DNA of 64,000 bases, from NCBI RefSeq assembly GCF_000253295.1, contig NC_015717.1:2294001-2358000 (forward strand), in the 5' to 3' direction. The stretch is from Hyphomicrobium sp. MC1. Lineage in GTDB: Bacteria > Pseudomonadota > Alphaproteobacteria > Rhizobiales > Hyphomicrobiaceae. Each line of letters starts with the position of its first letter. The stretch's first letter is position 1. A model generated the notes under the pieces. That model did not search any database and was not told where the DNA came from. It was given only the letters and a program-made list of their open reading frames with translations. Positions 8,423-17,102 of the stretch are shown here, one piece after another. Made by a program: the position numbers and the translations under genes.

Positions 8423-10102
8423 ATGGCGAAGAGAAAGCTTTCCGAATACCGCGCCAAGCGTGATTTCACCAAAACGGCGGAACCCAGCGGCACGTCGGTG
8501 GTCCGTCCGGCGCAGCATTTGCGTTTCGTCATTCAGAAACACGACGCGACACGGCTGCATTATGACTTCCGGCTAGAACTCGACGGCGTGTTCAAATCGT
8601 GGGCCGTGACGCGCGGTCCCTCCGTCGATCCGAAAGATAAGCGCCTTGCCGTCGAGGTCGAAGATCATCCGCTCGACTACGGCGATTTCGAAGGCACCAT
8701 TCCCAAAGGTCAATATGGCGGCGGCACCGTGATGCTGTGGGACCGCGGTTTCTGGGCGCCGGTCGGAGACAAGAGCCCAGAACAACAACTGCGCGACGGC
8801 GAATTGAAATTCGTGCTCGCAGGCGAGAAGCTCAAAGGCAGCTGGGTACTCGTCAAAATGAAAAACGATCGCTACGGCGGCGGCAAGCGCAATAACTGGC
8901 TGCTCATCAAGCATAAGGACGAAGGCGCGCGCGCGGGTGACGCCGACAAGATCCTGTCGCAGGATCGCTCCGTCGCCTCGAAGCGGACGATGACGCAGAT
9001 CGCAGCGGGCGAAGGCCATGGACCCGAACCTTTCATTCTTCGCGGGCGGCGCGCCAAGCGGCCCGATGCGGTCTGGCATTCGAACGCATCACCGGATGAC
9101 GATGAGCCTAAGCCTGCAGCCCGAAAGAAACCGCTGAAACGGACACCCGTTCGCAAGATGCGCAAGACAGGAACCAAGTCGCAATCGGATGCGCCGTCAA
9201 CCGCCGACAAAGTGCTCGGCATCGCGATCTCTCACCCAGAGAAAGAGCTTTGGCCCGGCGGCACGGGCGAGGCCGTCAGCAAGCTCGATCTTGCGCATTA
9301 TCTAGAAACGGTCGGTGAGTGGATGCTGCCTCATATCAAGGGGCGGCCCTGCTCCGTCATTCGCGCGCCCGACGGCATCGACGGGCAGAGCTTCTTTCAG
9401 CGTCACGCCATGCGCGGGATGTCGCCGGAAATCGACCTCGTGAAAATATCGGGCGATCGCGAGCCTTATATTGAAGTCAATTCGGTGGAAGGCCTGATCG
9501 CGCTCGGCCAGATCGCAGCGCTCGAATTTCATCCGTGGAACTGCGCTCCGTTCGAACCCGATGTTCCGGGGCGGCTCGTGTTCGATCTCGATCCGGCGCC
9601 GGATGTCGATTTCGGCCGCGTTGTCGTGGCGGCCAACGAACTGCGCGAGCGGCTCGAAGATGTCGGTCTTGTCGCATTCTGCAAGACCACTGGCGGCAAG
9701 GGAATTCACGTCGTGACGCCCCTGAAGACACGCGGCGGCGCGGGCGTGGGGTGGGACGAAGCTAAAGCGTTCGCGGGCGCCTTGTGCCAACAGATGGCCA
9801 AGGACAGCCCCGACGCCTATCTCATCAAGATGACCAAGAAGCTGCGCAAGGGCCGCATTTTTCTGGATTACCTGCGCAATGATCGCATGGCGACTGCCGT
9901 TGCACCATTGTCTCCGCGTGCGCGGCCAGGGGCGACCGTGTCGATGCCGCTGACGTGGGCGCAAGTGAAACAAGGGCTCGATCCCAAACGCTTCACCGTG
10001 CACAGCGTACCTGCGCTCCTCAAAAAATCATCCGCATGGAAGGACTATTGCGACAGCGAGCGGCCGCTGAAGACCGCGATCAAGAAACTTCTAGGATCGT
10101 GA
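8423..10102 (+). CDS. ligD: LigD-type NHEJ protein: 3'-phosphoesterase plus polymerase
   Basis: A 559-residue end-processing protein of bacterial non-homologous end joining. The N-terminal ~165 residues are the LigD phosphoesterase domain, with the family motif KHDATRLHYDFRLELDGVFK (catalytic His and Asp) and WVLVKMKND. A basic linker (PKPAARKKPLKRTPVRKMRK) follows. Residues ~265-555 are the LigD polymerase/primase domain, with FFQRHAMRGM, the metal-binding DLDPAPDVD near residue 389, TTGGKGIHVVTPL and RIFLDYLRNDRMATAVAP. The ligase domain, normally fused, is a separate gene four bases downstream. Domain order PE-Pol is therefore a split form of the Pseudomonas-type PE-Lig-Pol enzyme. Ku is encoded nearby, convergently. 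Confidence 0.93.
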   Translation: MAKRKLSEYRAKRDFTKTAEPSGTSVVRPAQHLRFVIQKHDATRLHYDFRLELDGVFKSWAVTRGPSVDPKDKRLAVEVEDHPLDYGDFEGTIPKGQYGGGTVMLWDRGFWAPVGDKSPEQQLRDGELKFVLAGEKLKGSWVLVKMKNDRYGGGKRNNWLLIKHKDEGARAGDADKILSQDRSVASKRTMTQIAAGEGHGPEPFILRGRRAKRPDAVWHSNASPDDDEPKPAARKKPLKRTPVRKMRKTGTKSQSDAPSTADKVLGIAISHPEKELWPGGTGEAVSKLDLAHYLETVGEWMLPHIKGRPCSVIRAPDGIDGQSFFQRHAMRGMSPEIDLVKISGDREPYIEVNSVEGLIALGQIAALEFHPWNCAPFEPDVPGRLVFDLDPAPDVDFGRVVVAANELRERLEDVGLVAFCKTTGGKGIHVVTPLKTRGGAGVGWDEAKAFAGALCQQMAKDSPDAYLIKMTKKLRKGRIFLDYLRNDRMATAVAPLSPRARPGATVSMPLTWAQVKQGLDPKRFTVHSVPALLKKSSAWKDYCDSERPLKTAIKKLLGS

Positions 10103-10106
10103 GCCT

Positions 10107-11177
10107 GTGCGAAAAGCAGCGCCGGTAAAACGCCCGCGATCGGTCCCGTTGAAGGCTTCGGCGCTAAAATCCGGGCGCGGTCTAGTCTCTCCATCCAAAA
10201 TCGAAGGCGCGGTCAAGTCGGCCATGCCGTCATTCGTTGAGCCTTGCCTGGCGACGCTCGTCGCGAAGCCGCCAATCGGCGAGGAATGGGTGCACGAGAT
10301 CAAGTTCGACGGCTATCGCATTCAGGCCCGCATCGACCGTAACGACGTTCGCTTGCTGACGCGCAACGGGCTCGACTGGACCGATCGTTTCGGCGGGCTT
10401 GCAAAGGCGCTCGCCGAATTTCATCGCGGAAAAGCCATCATCGATGGCGAGCTTGTCGTCGAAGACGCGAATGGTCATTCGAGCTTTTCGGCGCTCGCCG
10501 CCGCGCTGAAAAGCGGGCGCAGTGAAAAGTTCGTTCTGCACTGTTTCGATCTTCTCTATCTCGATGGCCTCAATCTCATCGGCGCGACGCTGCGAGATCG
10601 CAAACGTCTGCTTGAGAAGCTCTTCGTGCGCCGGGCGAAGGCCGGCCCGATCCGATACAGCGGGCATCTCGCCGTTGACGGCGCACGCATGCTTTCAGAT
10701 GCTTGCAGTCTCGGCCTCGAAGGCATCATTTCGAAGCGGATCGACCGGCCCTATCGCTCGGGCCGGCACGACGACTGGCTGAAATCGAAATGTATTCAGG
10801 TCGATGAGTTCGTGATCGTCGGCTACCTCGTCTCGAGCGCCGGGCCGAACGCGGTCGGCGCGCTGGTCGTCGGCTATTACGACAAGAAGCGATTGATCTA
10901 TGCCGGACGGGTTGGCACCGGGTACACGCATCGAACCGCGGCCGACCTGATGCGCAGGCTGAGGCCGCTTCATGTCGATGCGCCCCCGGTCCAGGGACCG
11001 CTGACGAATCTGCAGCGCAGAGACGTCGTCTGGGTCCGTCCCGATCTTGTGGCACAGATCGAGTATCGTGCCTGGACGGGCGATGGGTTGCTGAGACACG
11101 CGGCGTTCAAAGGCTTGCGGGAAGATAAGCCCGCAAAAGACGTTCGCCGCCCTATCACTAAAGTGATCGAGACTTAA
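10107..11177 (+). CDS. ATP-dependent DNA ligase, stand-alone LigD ligase module
   Basis: A 356-residue ATP-dependent DNA ligase. After a basic ~30-residue tail comes the adenylation domain with the nucleotidyl-lysine motif EIKFDGYRIQ, then IIDGELVVED, FDLLYLDG, EGIISKR and WLKSKC. The OB-fold domain ends with the family segment IEYRAWTGDGLLRHAAFKGLREDK. It starts with GTG four bases after ligD, so the two are co-transcribed and probably coupled. It should seal ends bridged by Ku after LigD processing. The sequence matches the ligase module of LigD better than LigC, judged by the C-terminal motif. Confidence 0.92.
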   Translation: MRKAAPVKRPRSVPLKASALKSGRGLVSPSKIEGAVKSAMPSFVEPCLATLVAKPPIGEEWVHEIKFDGYRIQARIDRNDVRLLTRNGLDWTDRFGGLAKALAEFHRGKAIIDGELVVEDANGHSSFSALAAALKSGRSEKFVLHCFDLLYLDGLNLIGATLRDRKRLLEKLFVRRAKAGPIRYSGHLAVDGARMLSDACSLGLEGIISKRIDRPYRSGRHDDWLKSKCIQVDEFVIVGYLVSSAGPNAVGALVVGYYDKKRLIYAGRVGTGYTHRTAADLMRRLRPLHVDAPPVQGPLTNLQRRDVVWVRPDLVAQIEYRAWTGDGLLRHAAFKGLREDKPAKDVRRPITKVIET

Positions 11178-11423
11178 ATATCTCAGGTGAAGGGGAAGAA
11201 CATCGTCTGAGCCAAGTGCGGCGTCAGGAACATCCACATCCAAAGCGCAAAGAACGGGTGCATTTCGAGCCTCCTGAATTTGCTGTTGCAATCAGGCGAG
11301 ATCGCGACCCGTCTCACATTTTACGAGAAACCGCTGTGGACCTTCAAAGTCCGCTCAGCGAGCCGGAGCAATTCGCAGTGTTCGTGAAAGGTATCACGAG
11401 TCTGCGACATTTTGGACCAAAAA

Positions 11424-12323
11424 TCACCGGCCGCGCGACTTCCGCTTTTGTGCTTTCGGCGGAGCCCGCTTGACGGGCTCGCGCTTCTGGCGTGCAGCTG
11501 CCGTTTTGGTGCGTGTGTTCGTGGGCTTGGCTTTCGACTTTCCTGTCGAGCGACGTAGCGCTTCCATGAAGTCGATGACCGTGCCGCCCGAAGGTTCGTC
11601 GCCGCCGCCTGCAACTTCCGTCGACAGGCCGCCTTCGACCTTTTCCTTCACAAGGGCGCGCAATGCTTCGGAGTAATGATTTTTGAAGTCCGACGGTTCG
11701 AACTTTCGCGTCCGCTCGTCGATGAGCTGCTTCGCCATGTTGACCAACTCGGGTCGCAGCTTGCTTGAGCCGATGCCGGAGAAGATCTCGTCAGCGTCGC
11801 GGATCTCGTTGGCATAGCGGAGCGTCTCAAGCATCAGGCCATTGCCGCAGGGCTTCATCGCCACGAGATTTTCGCGGCCGCGGATCGTCAGCTGTCCGAC
11901 GCCATATTTTTCGGTAGCACGCAGCGCGTCGCGAATGATGCGATAGCCCTCTTCCGCCACGTCACCGTCGGGCAGAACATAATAAGGATTGTCAAAATAG
12001 AGCGGGTCGATGGAGCAAGCATCGACGAATTCTGTCAACTCGACCGTATGGCGGGTGTTGAGCTTCAGCTTGTCGAGCTCGTCAGGCTCGAATAGGACAT
12101 AGTTGCCATCATCGAGTTCATAGCCTTGGACGATGTCGGCCTGCGGCACGACGCGGCCACCCTCACCCGCCACCTTCTGATAGCGGATGCGCTGCTTCGT
12201 CTTGCGGTCGACCTGATGGAGCGCGATCTTGTCTTCCGAAGCGGTGGCGCTAACGAGACGAATGGGAATGGTAACGAGCGCGAGGCGCAAATGTCCCTTC
12301 CAAAAGGACCGTGCCGCTGCCAT
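11424..12323 (-). CDS. ku: Ku protein (NHEJ end-binding)
   Basis: A 299-residue bacterial Ku, a homodimeric ring that binds double-strand ends and recruits LigD. The family start ARSFWKGHLRLALVTIPIRL is present, with IALHQVDRKTKQRIRYQKV and YVLPDG in the core. The C-terminal ~45 residues are Lys/Arg/Pro/Ala-rich, as in Ku proteins with a basic DNA-binding tail. The gene is convergent with ligD and the ligase, separated by 246 bases that hold nothing recognisable. Only one ku copy is seen here. Confidence 0.95.
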   Translation of the reverse strand: MAAARSFWKGHLRLALVTIPIRLVSATASEDKIALHQVDRKTKQRIRYQKVAGEGGRVVPQADIVQGYELDDGNYVLFEPDELDKLKLNTRHTVELTEFVDACSIDPLYFDNPYYVLPDGDVAEEGYRIIRDALRATEKYGVGQLTIRGRENLVAMKPCGNGLMLETLRYANEIRDADEIFSGIGSSKLRPELVNMAKQLIDERTRKFEPSDFKNHYSEALRALVKEKVEGGLSTEVAGGGDEPSGGTVIDFMEALRRSTGKSKAKPTNTRTKTAAARQKREPVKRAPPKAQKRKSRGR

Positions 12324-12655
12324 GGCTCAACTCCTCAAGAACGCGATACTGACAGCCATATAGCACGCCACCGGCGTCGCGGCTAAGGGCCCAAACTGCG
12401 AACGCACGTTAACAAGACCCGGTTCCGGGCATTTTGAGTTCTCTCAAACTTGCTTAAATTCGAATTGCCGTTGCAGCGCTCCCATTCAGCGAACCTGATG
12501 CGCTCGCCGCCTGCCGCCTCCGCCGGTATTTTCCGAGCGACACTTAAGCGGCGTGAACGTGCTGCAAAAATCTCTAAACTTGATCTAGCCCAACGTTCGC
12601 ACGCGGTTACGGTTTAGCGTCAGATGAGACTAGGAAGCTCTGGACGAGGCGCCTT
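12324..12655. other. Divergent promoter region between ku and the PhaC-like gene
   Basis: A 332-base gap between two divergent genes. It must hold their promoters. AT-rich patches occur around 12435-12475 and 12555-12590, but I cannot assign -35/-10 boxes with confidence. No RNA gene or repeat is visible. Confidence 0.55.
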
Positions 12656-13771
12656 ATGCCCAAGATTGACAGTCGGCCCAAACAGGCTTCGACGCCGCTG
12701 TTTAGCGTACCGGTCTTTTGGCCGATGGCCTTGGCTGAGCAGCTAAGCGTCGATGGCCTGGACATCTATGCAAAGAACCTGAGGTTTCTCGACGAAGCCG
12801 TCAAGCTCGACACCGGCCTCAAGCCGAAGCTTGCGACGCCTAATAAAGTCCGCCTCGACCTGCGTGAAATGACGTTGCGCGACTACGGCGCCGAAGGCGG
12901 CATGCCCGCGCTGGTGATTGCGCCGTTTGCCGGTCACACCGCGATGATCGCCGACTTCAATAAGGGGCAAAGCCTCATCGAAACGCTCATGGGGGGCGGC
13001 ATTCAGCACGTCGTGCTGACCGATTGGAAATCGGCGACGCCTGATATGAAAGACCTCGAAGTCGACGATTACCTAGCGGCTTTGATTGTCGCGATCGACG
13101 ATCTCGGCGGCAAAGTCGATCTCATCGGGCTATGTCAGGGCGGTTGGTTCGCGGCAATGATCGCCGCCCGCTTCCCCGAAAAGGTCAACAAGCTTGTCCT
13201 TGCCGGCGCTCCCATCGATACCGACGCGGGAGACGGTCCGATCAAGCGGATGGCGCACACCTATCCGATATCATTCTACCAAGAACTGGTGCGTCTCGGT
13301 GGCGGCCTCATGAAGGGCCGCTTCATGCTGCAGGGGTGGAAGAACATGCACCCGGAGGAGCACTACTTTAAAAACTATGTCGATCTTTACGAGCACATCG
13401 ACGATCCGGCCTATATCGCCAAGGAAGAAAAATTCGAGAGCTGGTACGAGAACCCACTCGATCTGCCGGGGCGTTGGTATCTCGAAGTCATCACTCAGAT
13501 CTTTAAGGAAAATCGTCTGGCCAAAGGCGAATTCGTTGCCCTCGGCAGAAAATTGGATCTACGTTCGATTACGTGCCCAACCTATCTTCTGGCCGGTGCG
13601 GCGGATGATATCACGACGCCCGAGCAGGTTCTCGATGCCAGCAAATACATCGGAACACCGGCCTCCCTCATCGCCAAGCAAACCGTTCCCGGCGGACATA
13701 TCGGACTGTTTATGGGCTCGCATACCCTCAAAGATAAATGGCCCAGTATCGTGAAATGGATTCGAACGTAG
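12656..13771 (+). CDS. Short PhaC-like alpha/beta hydrolase (class III synthase-like)
   Basis: A 371-residue alpha/beta-hydrolase of the polyhydroxyalkanoate synthase superfamily. It has the PhaC-type nucleophile elbow GLCQGG with cysteine in place of serine, VVLTDWKSA ahead of it, the acid loop AGAADDITTPEQ and the late histidine motif PGGHIGLFMG. Length and motifs resemble class III PhaC more than the 602-residue class I PhaC later in the window, but no phaE partner is adjacent. It could be a synthase, a depolymerase or another thioester enzyme. It ends only 15 bases before atpD, on the same strand, so it may lead the N-ATPase transcript. The true function is uncertain. Confidence 0.75.
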   Translation: MPKIDSRPKQASTPLFSVPVFWPMALAEQLSVDGLDIYAKNLRFLDEAVKLDTGLKPKLATPNKVRLDLREMTLRDYGAEGGMPALVIAPFAGHTAMIADFNKGQSLIETLMGGGIQHVVLTDWKSATPDMKDLEVDDYLAALIVAIDDLGGKVDLIGLCQGGWFAAMIAARFPEKVNKLVLAGAPIDTDAGDGPIKRMAHTYPISFYQELVRLGGGLMKGRFMLQGWKNMHPEEHYFKNYVDLYEHIDDPAYIAKEEKFESWYENPLDLPGRWYLEVITQIFKENRLAKGEFVALGRKLDLRSITCPTYLLAGAADDITTPEQVLDASKYIGTPASLIAKQTVPGGHIGLFMGSHTLKDKWPSIVKWIRT

Positions 13772-13786
13772 CCAACGGTTGTTGAC

Positions 13787-15196
13787 ATGTCGCCTCAACT
13801 GAATGGAACGGTGATCGCGGTCCGTGGAGCCGTCGTCGATATCCGCTTCGACGCCGGTCTTCCCGGCATTGAGACCGCGCTCGACGTGGCATGGAACAGA
13901 CCGGGCCGGCTCGTGCTGGAAGTCCACAGCCATCTTGACGCCGCAACCGTGCGCGCTGTCGCGATGCAGTCGACGTCTGGGTTGAGACGCGGCACGCCGG
14001 TGCGGTCGACGGGCAGCGCGATTTCAGTTCCGGTCGGGCAAGCCGTTCTCGGCCGTCTTCTGGATGTGGTCGGCAACGTCGGAGACGAAGGCGCGCCGCT
14101 ACCGGCCGATGTCCCGACACGCGGCATTCACGCCGCGCCGCCGCGTCTTAAAGATGAGACCGGCTCGTCGGCACTGTTCGAGACAGGCATCAAGGTCATC
14201 GATCTGCTGGCGCCGCTGCCGCAAGGCGGCAAAGCTGCGATGTTCGGCGGCGCAGGCGTCGGCAAGACGGTTCTGGTCATGGAACTGATCCATGCGATGG
14301 CGGAGAAATATCGCGGCATTTCGGTCTTTGCCGGTGTCGGCGAGCGGTCGCGCGAGGGCCACGAGCTGCTGACCGATATGCGCGGCTCCGGCGTTCTGGC
14401 ACATACCGTGCTCGTCTACGGACAGATGAACGAACCGCCCGGCGCACGCTGGCGCGTGCCGATGACGGCACTGACGATCGCGGAGCATTTCCGCGATGCG
14501 CGCCACCAGAACGTTCTGCTGCTGATGGACAACGTGTTCCGCTTCGTACAGGCGGGCAGCGAAATTTCAAGTCTGCTCGGGCGGCTGCCGTCGCGCGTCG
14601 GCTATCAACCAACGCTTGCGAGCGAAGTCGCTGCTTTGGAAGAGCGTATCGCGTCGGTCGCCGGAGCCGCGGTCACTGCGATCCAAGCGGTCTACGTGCC
14701 CGCCGACGATTTCACTGATCCGGCCGTCACAGCAATTTCGACACACATGGACAGCATGATCATGTTGTCTCGAAATCTTGCGGCCCAAGGCTTTTATCCC
14801 GCCGTCGATCCGTTGGCTTCGTCGTCGGTGCTTCTCGATCCGCTGATCGTCGGCGCCGATCATTATGCGCTCGCCGAACGCGCGCGGGAAACACTCGCCC
14901 GCTTCAAGGATCTCGAAGACATCATCGCGCTGCTCGGCGTCGACGAATTGGGCAGCGAGGATCGCTTGGTTGTCAAACGCGCGCGCAGGCTGCAGCGCTT
15001 TCTCAGTCAGCCCTTCAGCGTGACGGAAGCCTTTACCGGAATGCCCGGCAAAAGCGTTTCGCGAAAAGAGACGCTGGCAGGCTGCCGCGCCATCCTCGAC
15101 GGCGAGACGGATGATTGGGCCGAAAGTTCGCTTTATATGTGCGGCTCGCTGGAGGATGCTCGGGCCAAAGAGCACGAGGCGAGGACGGCGGCATGA
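13787..15196 (+). CDS. atpD: N-ATPase beta subunit
   Basis: The 469-residue catalytic beta subunit of a rotary ATPase. Walker A is MFGGAGVGKTVLVMELIHAM, followed by the catalytic segment AGVGERSREGHEL, Walker B region NVLLLMDNVFRF and the family motif GRLPSRVGYQPTLASEVAALE. The gene heads an atpDCQRBEFAG cluster, the order that defines the laterally mobile N-ATPase, distinct from the housekeeping F-ATPase. The usual FRF at the Walker B strand is present. The stop overlaps the atpC start (ATGA). Its own ribosome-binding site is weak. Confidence 0.95.
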   Translation: MSPQLNGTVIAVRGAVVDIRFDAGLPGIETALDVAWNRPGRLVLEVHSHLDAATVRAVAMQSTSGLRRGTPVRSTGSAISVPVGQAVLGRLLDVVGNVGDEGAPLPADVPTRGIHAAPPRLKDETGSSALFETGIKVIDLLAPLPQGGKAAMFGGAGVGKTVLVMELIHAMAEKYRGISVFAGVGERSREGHELLTDMRGSGVLAHTVLVYGQMNEPPGARWRVPMTALTIAEHFRDARHQNVLLLMDNVFRFVQAGSEISSLLGRLPSRVGYQPTLASEVAALEERIASVAGAAVTAIQAVYVPADDFTDPAVTAISTHMDSMIMLSRNLAAQGFYPAVDPLASSSVLLDPLIVGADHYALAERARETLARFKDLEDIIALLGVDELGSEDRLVVKRARRLQRFLSQPFSVTEAFTGMPGKSVSRKETLAGCRAILDGETDDWAESSLYMCGSLEDARAKEHEARTAA

Positions 15197-15606
15197 GGCT
15201 TCGCATTACGACACCGCTGACCGTCGCCATTGACGAAGACGCCATCGTATCCGTCCGCGCCGAGGATGAAAGCGGCGGCTTCGGCATCATGAACGGTCAT
15301 GCCGATTTTCTGACGAGCCTCACGATATCGGTCGTCGATTGGAAGCGTGCCGACGGCAGCCGGCATTATTGCGCCGTGCGTGGCGGCCTGCTGAGCGTTA
15401 CGGCAGGAAAAGACGTTTCGATCACGACACGCGAAGCCGTGCCGGGCGATGATCTTGCGACGCTTCACGATGTGGTGCTCGCCCGCTTTCGCGACGATCT
15501 CGATGCCGAGCGTAACGAACGTGTCGGCGGGGCGCAGCTTGAGCTTGCGGCCATTCGCAGGATCATGCAGCGGCTCCGTCCCGACGGCGGGGGTCGATCG
15601 CTATGA
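15193..15606 (+). CDS. atpC: N-ATPase epsilon subunit
   Basis: A 137-residue epsilon subunit of the central stalk. The beta-barrel N-terminal domain is clear (MRLRITTPLTVAIDEDAIVS, GGFGIMNGHADFLTSL, HYCAVRGGLLSV); the C-terminal helices end in LAAIRRIMQRLRP. The ATG at 15193 overlaps the atpD stop and begins exactly at the domain; an in-frame upstream extension is inside atpD and is rejected. Overlaps atpQ by four bases. Confidence 0.92.
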   Translation: MRLRITTPLTVAIDEDAIVSVRAEDESGGFGIMNGHADFLTSLTISVVDWKRADGSRHYCAVRGGLLSVTAGKDVSITTREAVPGDDLATLHDVVLARFRDDLDAERNERVGGAQLELAAIRRIMQRLRPDGGGRSL

Positions 15607-15890
15607 GCGACGATCGCAAACAAAACGAAGATCCGCTGGCCGAAAGCGTGCAGTTGCGCAGCGAGCGCCACCGCCGATGGCTACGCGAGGGCGAGCCGAC
15701 TGTCGCCAAACGTCTCGCGCAAATCGGCGTCCTCGGCTGGATTGTCGTGACTCCGATGCTGCTGGGACTATTCACCGGCCGTTGGCTGGACCGGGAATTC
15801 TCAAGCGGTCTGTTTTGGACGGCGCCGCTTTTGTTTCTTGGCCTCGCGCTCGGATGTTGGTCTGCTTGGAGATGGATGAATAACGCATGA
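15603..15890 (+). CDS. atpQ: AtpQ, AtpI-like N-ATPase membrane protein
   Basis: A 95-residue protein with a charged N-terminal third and two membrane helices (IGVLGWIVVTPMLLGLFTG and the segment around FWTAPLLFLGLALG). Position after atpC and the LGLFTGRWLD loop fit AtpQ, the N-ATPase relative of AtpI, thought to help assemble the c-ring or carry ions. It overlaps atpC and atpR by four bases each. Confidence 0.85.
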   Translation: MSDDRKQNEDPLAESVQLRSERHRRWLREGEPTVAKRLAQIGVLGWIVVTPMLLGLFTGRWLDREFSSGLFWTAPLLFLGLALGCWSAWRWMNNA

Positions 15891-16168
15891 GCTTCGCTGC
15901 CCTCCCCGAGACGATACAGTTGCCGCTTCTATTGCTTCATCCGGTCCTGGGTTTCGGAATCGGGCGGCTCTATTTTCATGGCGTTTGGAAAAGCGCGCAT
16001 CTCATCCAGGAGAGCATGCTGACAGCGCTGACGTGGACAGGCCTGCGCCTTGCACTTCTTGCGGTGGCTCTGACAGGGATCGCAGCATTTGAAGGCGCGC
16101 TGCCGCTTCTGCTGACGACGCTCGGCTTCCTTGCGGCCCGGCATTTTGCGTTGAGGGCCGCATCGTGA
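15887..16168 (+). CDS. atpR: AtpR, N-ATPase-specific membrane protein
   Basis: A 93-residue protein with three predicted membrane helices (LLLLHPVLGFGIGRLYF, LTWTGLRLALLAVALTGIAA, LPLLLTTLGFLAARHFAL). AtpR is found only in N-ATPase operons; the family carries arginines inside its helices that have been proposed to contact the c-subunit carboxylate. Arginines in or at the helices are visible here in GIGRLYF and GLRLAL. Overlaps both neighbours by four bases. Confidence 0.83.
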   Translation: MSFAALPETIQLPLLLLHPVLGFGIGRLYFHGVWKSAHLIQESMLTALTWTGLRLALLAVALTGIAAFEGALPLLLTTLGFLAARHFALRAAS

Positions 16169-16860
16169 AGTCGCCGCTTTCAATTGACGTTCTCTTCCAC
16201 ATTGGTCCGGTGCCCATCACCGCGCCCGTCCTGGTGACGTGGGCGATCATGGCATTCCTGGCGGGTGGCGCGTGGGTCGCGACGCGGCGATTGTCGCTGC
16301 AGCCTTCGCGATTCCAGGCGTTTCTCGAATTGATCGTGCAAACGGTCGACGGCCAGATCCGAGACACAATGCAGGCCGAGCCCGGTCCCTACCGCGCCTT
16401 CATCGGCACGCTCTTCGTTTTCATCTTCGTTGCTAACTGGTCCGAACTTGTACCCGGCATCGAGCCGCCGACCGCGCATATCGAGACGGACGCAGCGCTC
16501 GCGTTTCTCGTTTTCCTCGCCGTCATTTACTTCGGCATCCGCGCCAGCGGCGTGAAAGGCTATCTCTCGACGTTCGCTTCTCCGACGCCGCTGATGATCC
16601 CGCTGAATTTCGTCGAGAGCCTGACGCGGACGTTCTCACTTCTCGTGCGCCTCTTCGGCAATGTGATGAGCGGGGTCTTCGTCATCGGCATCGTGCTGTC
16701 GCTGGCGGGCTTGCTGGTTCCGATCCCGTTGATGGCGCTCGATCTGCTGACCGGAGCGGTGCAAGCCTACATCTTCGCCGTGCTCGCGATGGTGTTCATC
16801 GCAGGCGCGATCAGCGAAGGAAAACCCGAGAAAACTTCAGATGAAAGGACGACGAAATGA
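16165..16860 (+). CDS. atpB: N-ATPase subunit a
   Basis: A 231-residue, five-to-six-helix subunit a that forms the ion half-channels. The functional arginine lies in ESLTRTFSLLVRLFGNVMSG; the first helix sits in ITAPVLVTWAIMAFLAGGAW and the last in AVQAYIFAVLAMVFIAGAIS. Start is GTG at 16165, overlapping the atpR stop; the stop overlaps atpE. The charged C-terminal tail (EGKPEKTSDERTTK) is longer than in E. coli. Confidence 0.95.
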   Translation: MKSPLSIDVLFHIGPVPITAPVLVTWAIMAFLAGGAWVATRRLSLQPSRFQAFLELIVQTVDGQIRDTMQAEPGPYRAFIGTLFVFIFVANWSELVPGIEPPTAHIETDAALAFLVFLAVIYFGIRASGVKGYLSTFASPTPLMIPLNFVESLTRTFSLLVRLFGNVMSGVFVIGIVLSLAGLLVPIPLMALDLLTGAVQAYIFAVLAMVFIAGAISEGKPEKTSDERTTK

Positions 16861-17102
16861 ATTGGCTTTCCTTCGCGAGCATCATTGCTGCCGCGATGGC
16901 CGTCTCGTTTGGCGCCATCGGTCCGGCCCTTGCCGAAGGCCGCGCCGTCGCAGCCGCGATGGATGCGATCGCCCGGCAGCCTGAAGCAGCCAACACGATT
17001 TCACGCACGCTGTTCGTCGGCTTGGCGATGATCGAGACGATGGCGATCTATTGCCTCGTGATTGCGCTGCTGCTGCTCTTTGCCAATCCGCTCCTCAAAT
17101 GA
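16857..17102 (+). CDS. atpE: N-ATPase c subunit with two carboxylates
   Basis: The 81-residue hairpin proteolipid of the rotor ring. Two helices flank the polar loop AIARQPEAAN. Helix 2 has the ion-binding Glu60 in FVGLAMIETMAIYCLV with Thr61 and Tyr65; helix 1 has a second carboxylate, Glu27, in IGPALAEGRA where Na+-binding rings of Ilyobacter type have Gln. Helix 1 has alanines in place of several of the usual packing glycines. Thr61 and Tyr65 fit a Na+ site, but the Met at 62 and the double Glu also occur in an N-ATPase ring reported to be proton specific. Coupling ion cannot be decided from sequence. Confidence 0.95.
   Translation: MNWLSFASIIAAAMAVSFGAIGPALAEGRAVAAAMDAIARQPEAANTISRTLFVGLAMIETMAIYCLVIALLLLFANPLLK

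Noticed and set aside
9302..10003. 233-residue minus-strand ORF opposite ligD
   Set aside because: Complement of the polymerase domain of ligD; no ribosome-binding site, no homology seen.
15115..15192. N-terminal extension of AtpC inside atpD
   Set aside because: The ATG at 15193 overlaps the atpD stop and begins the epsilon domain; the extension has no coding character.
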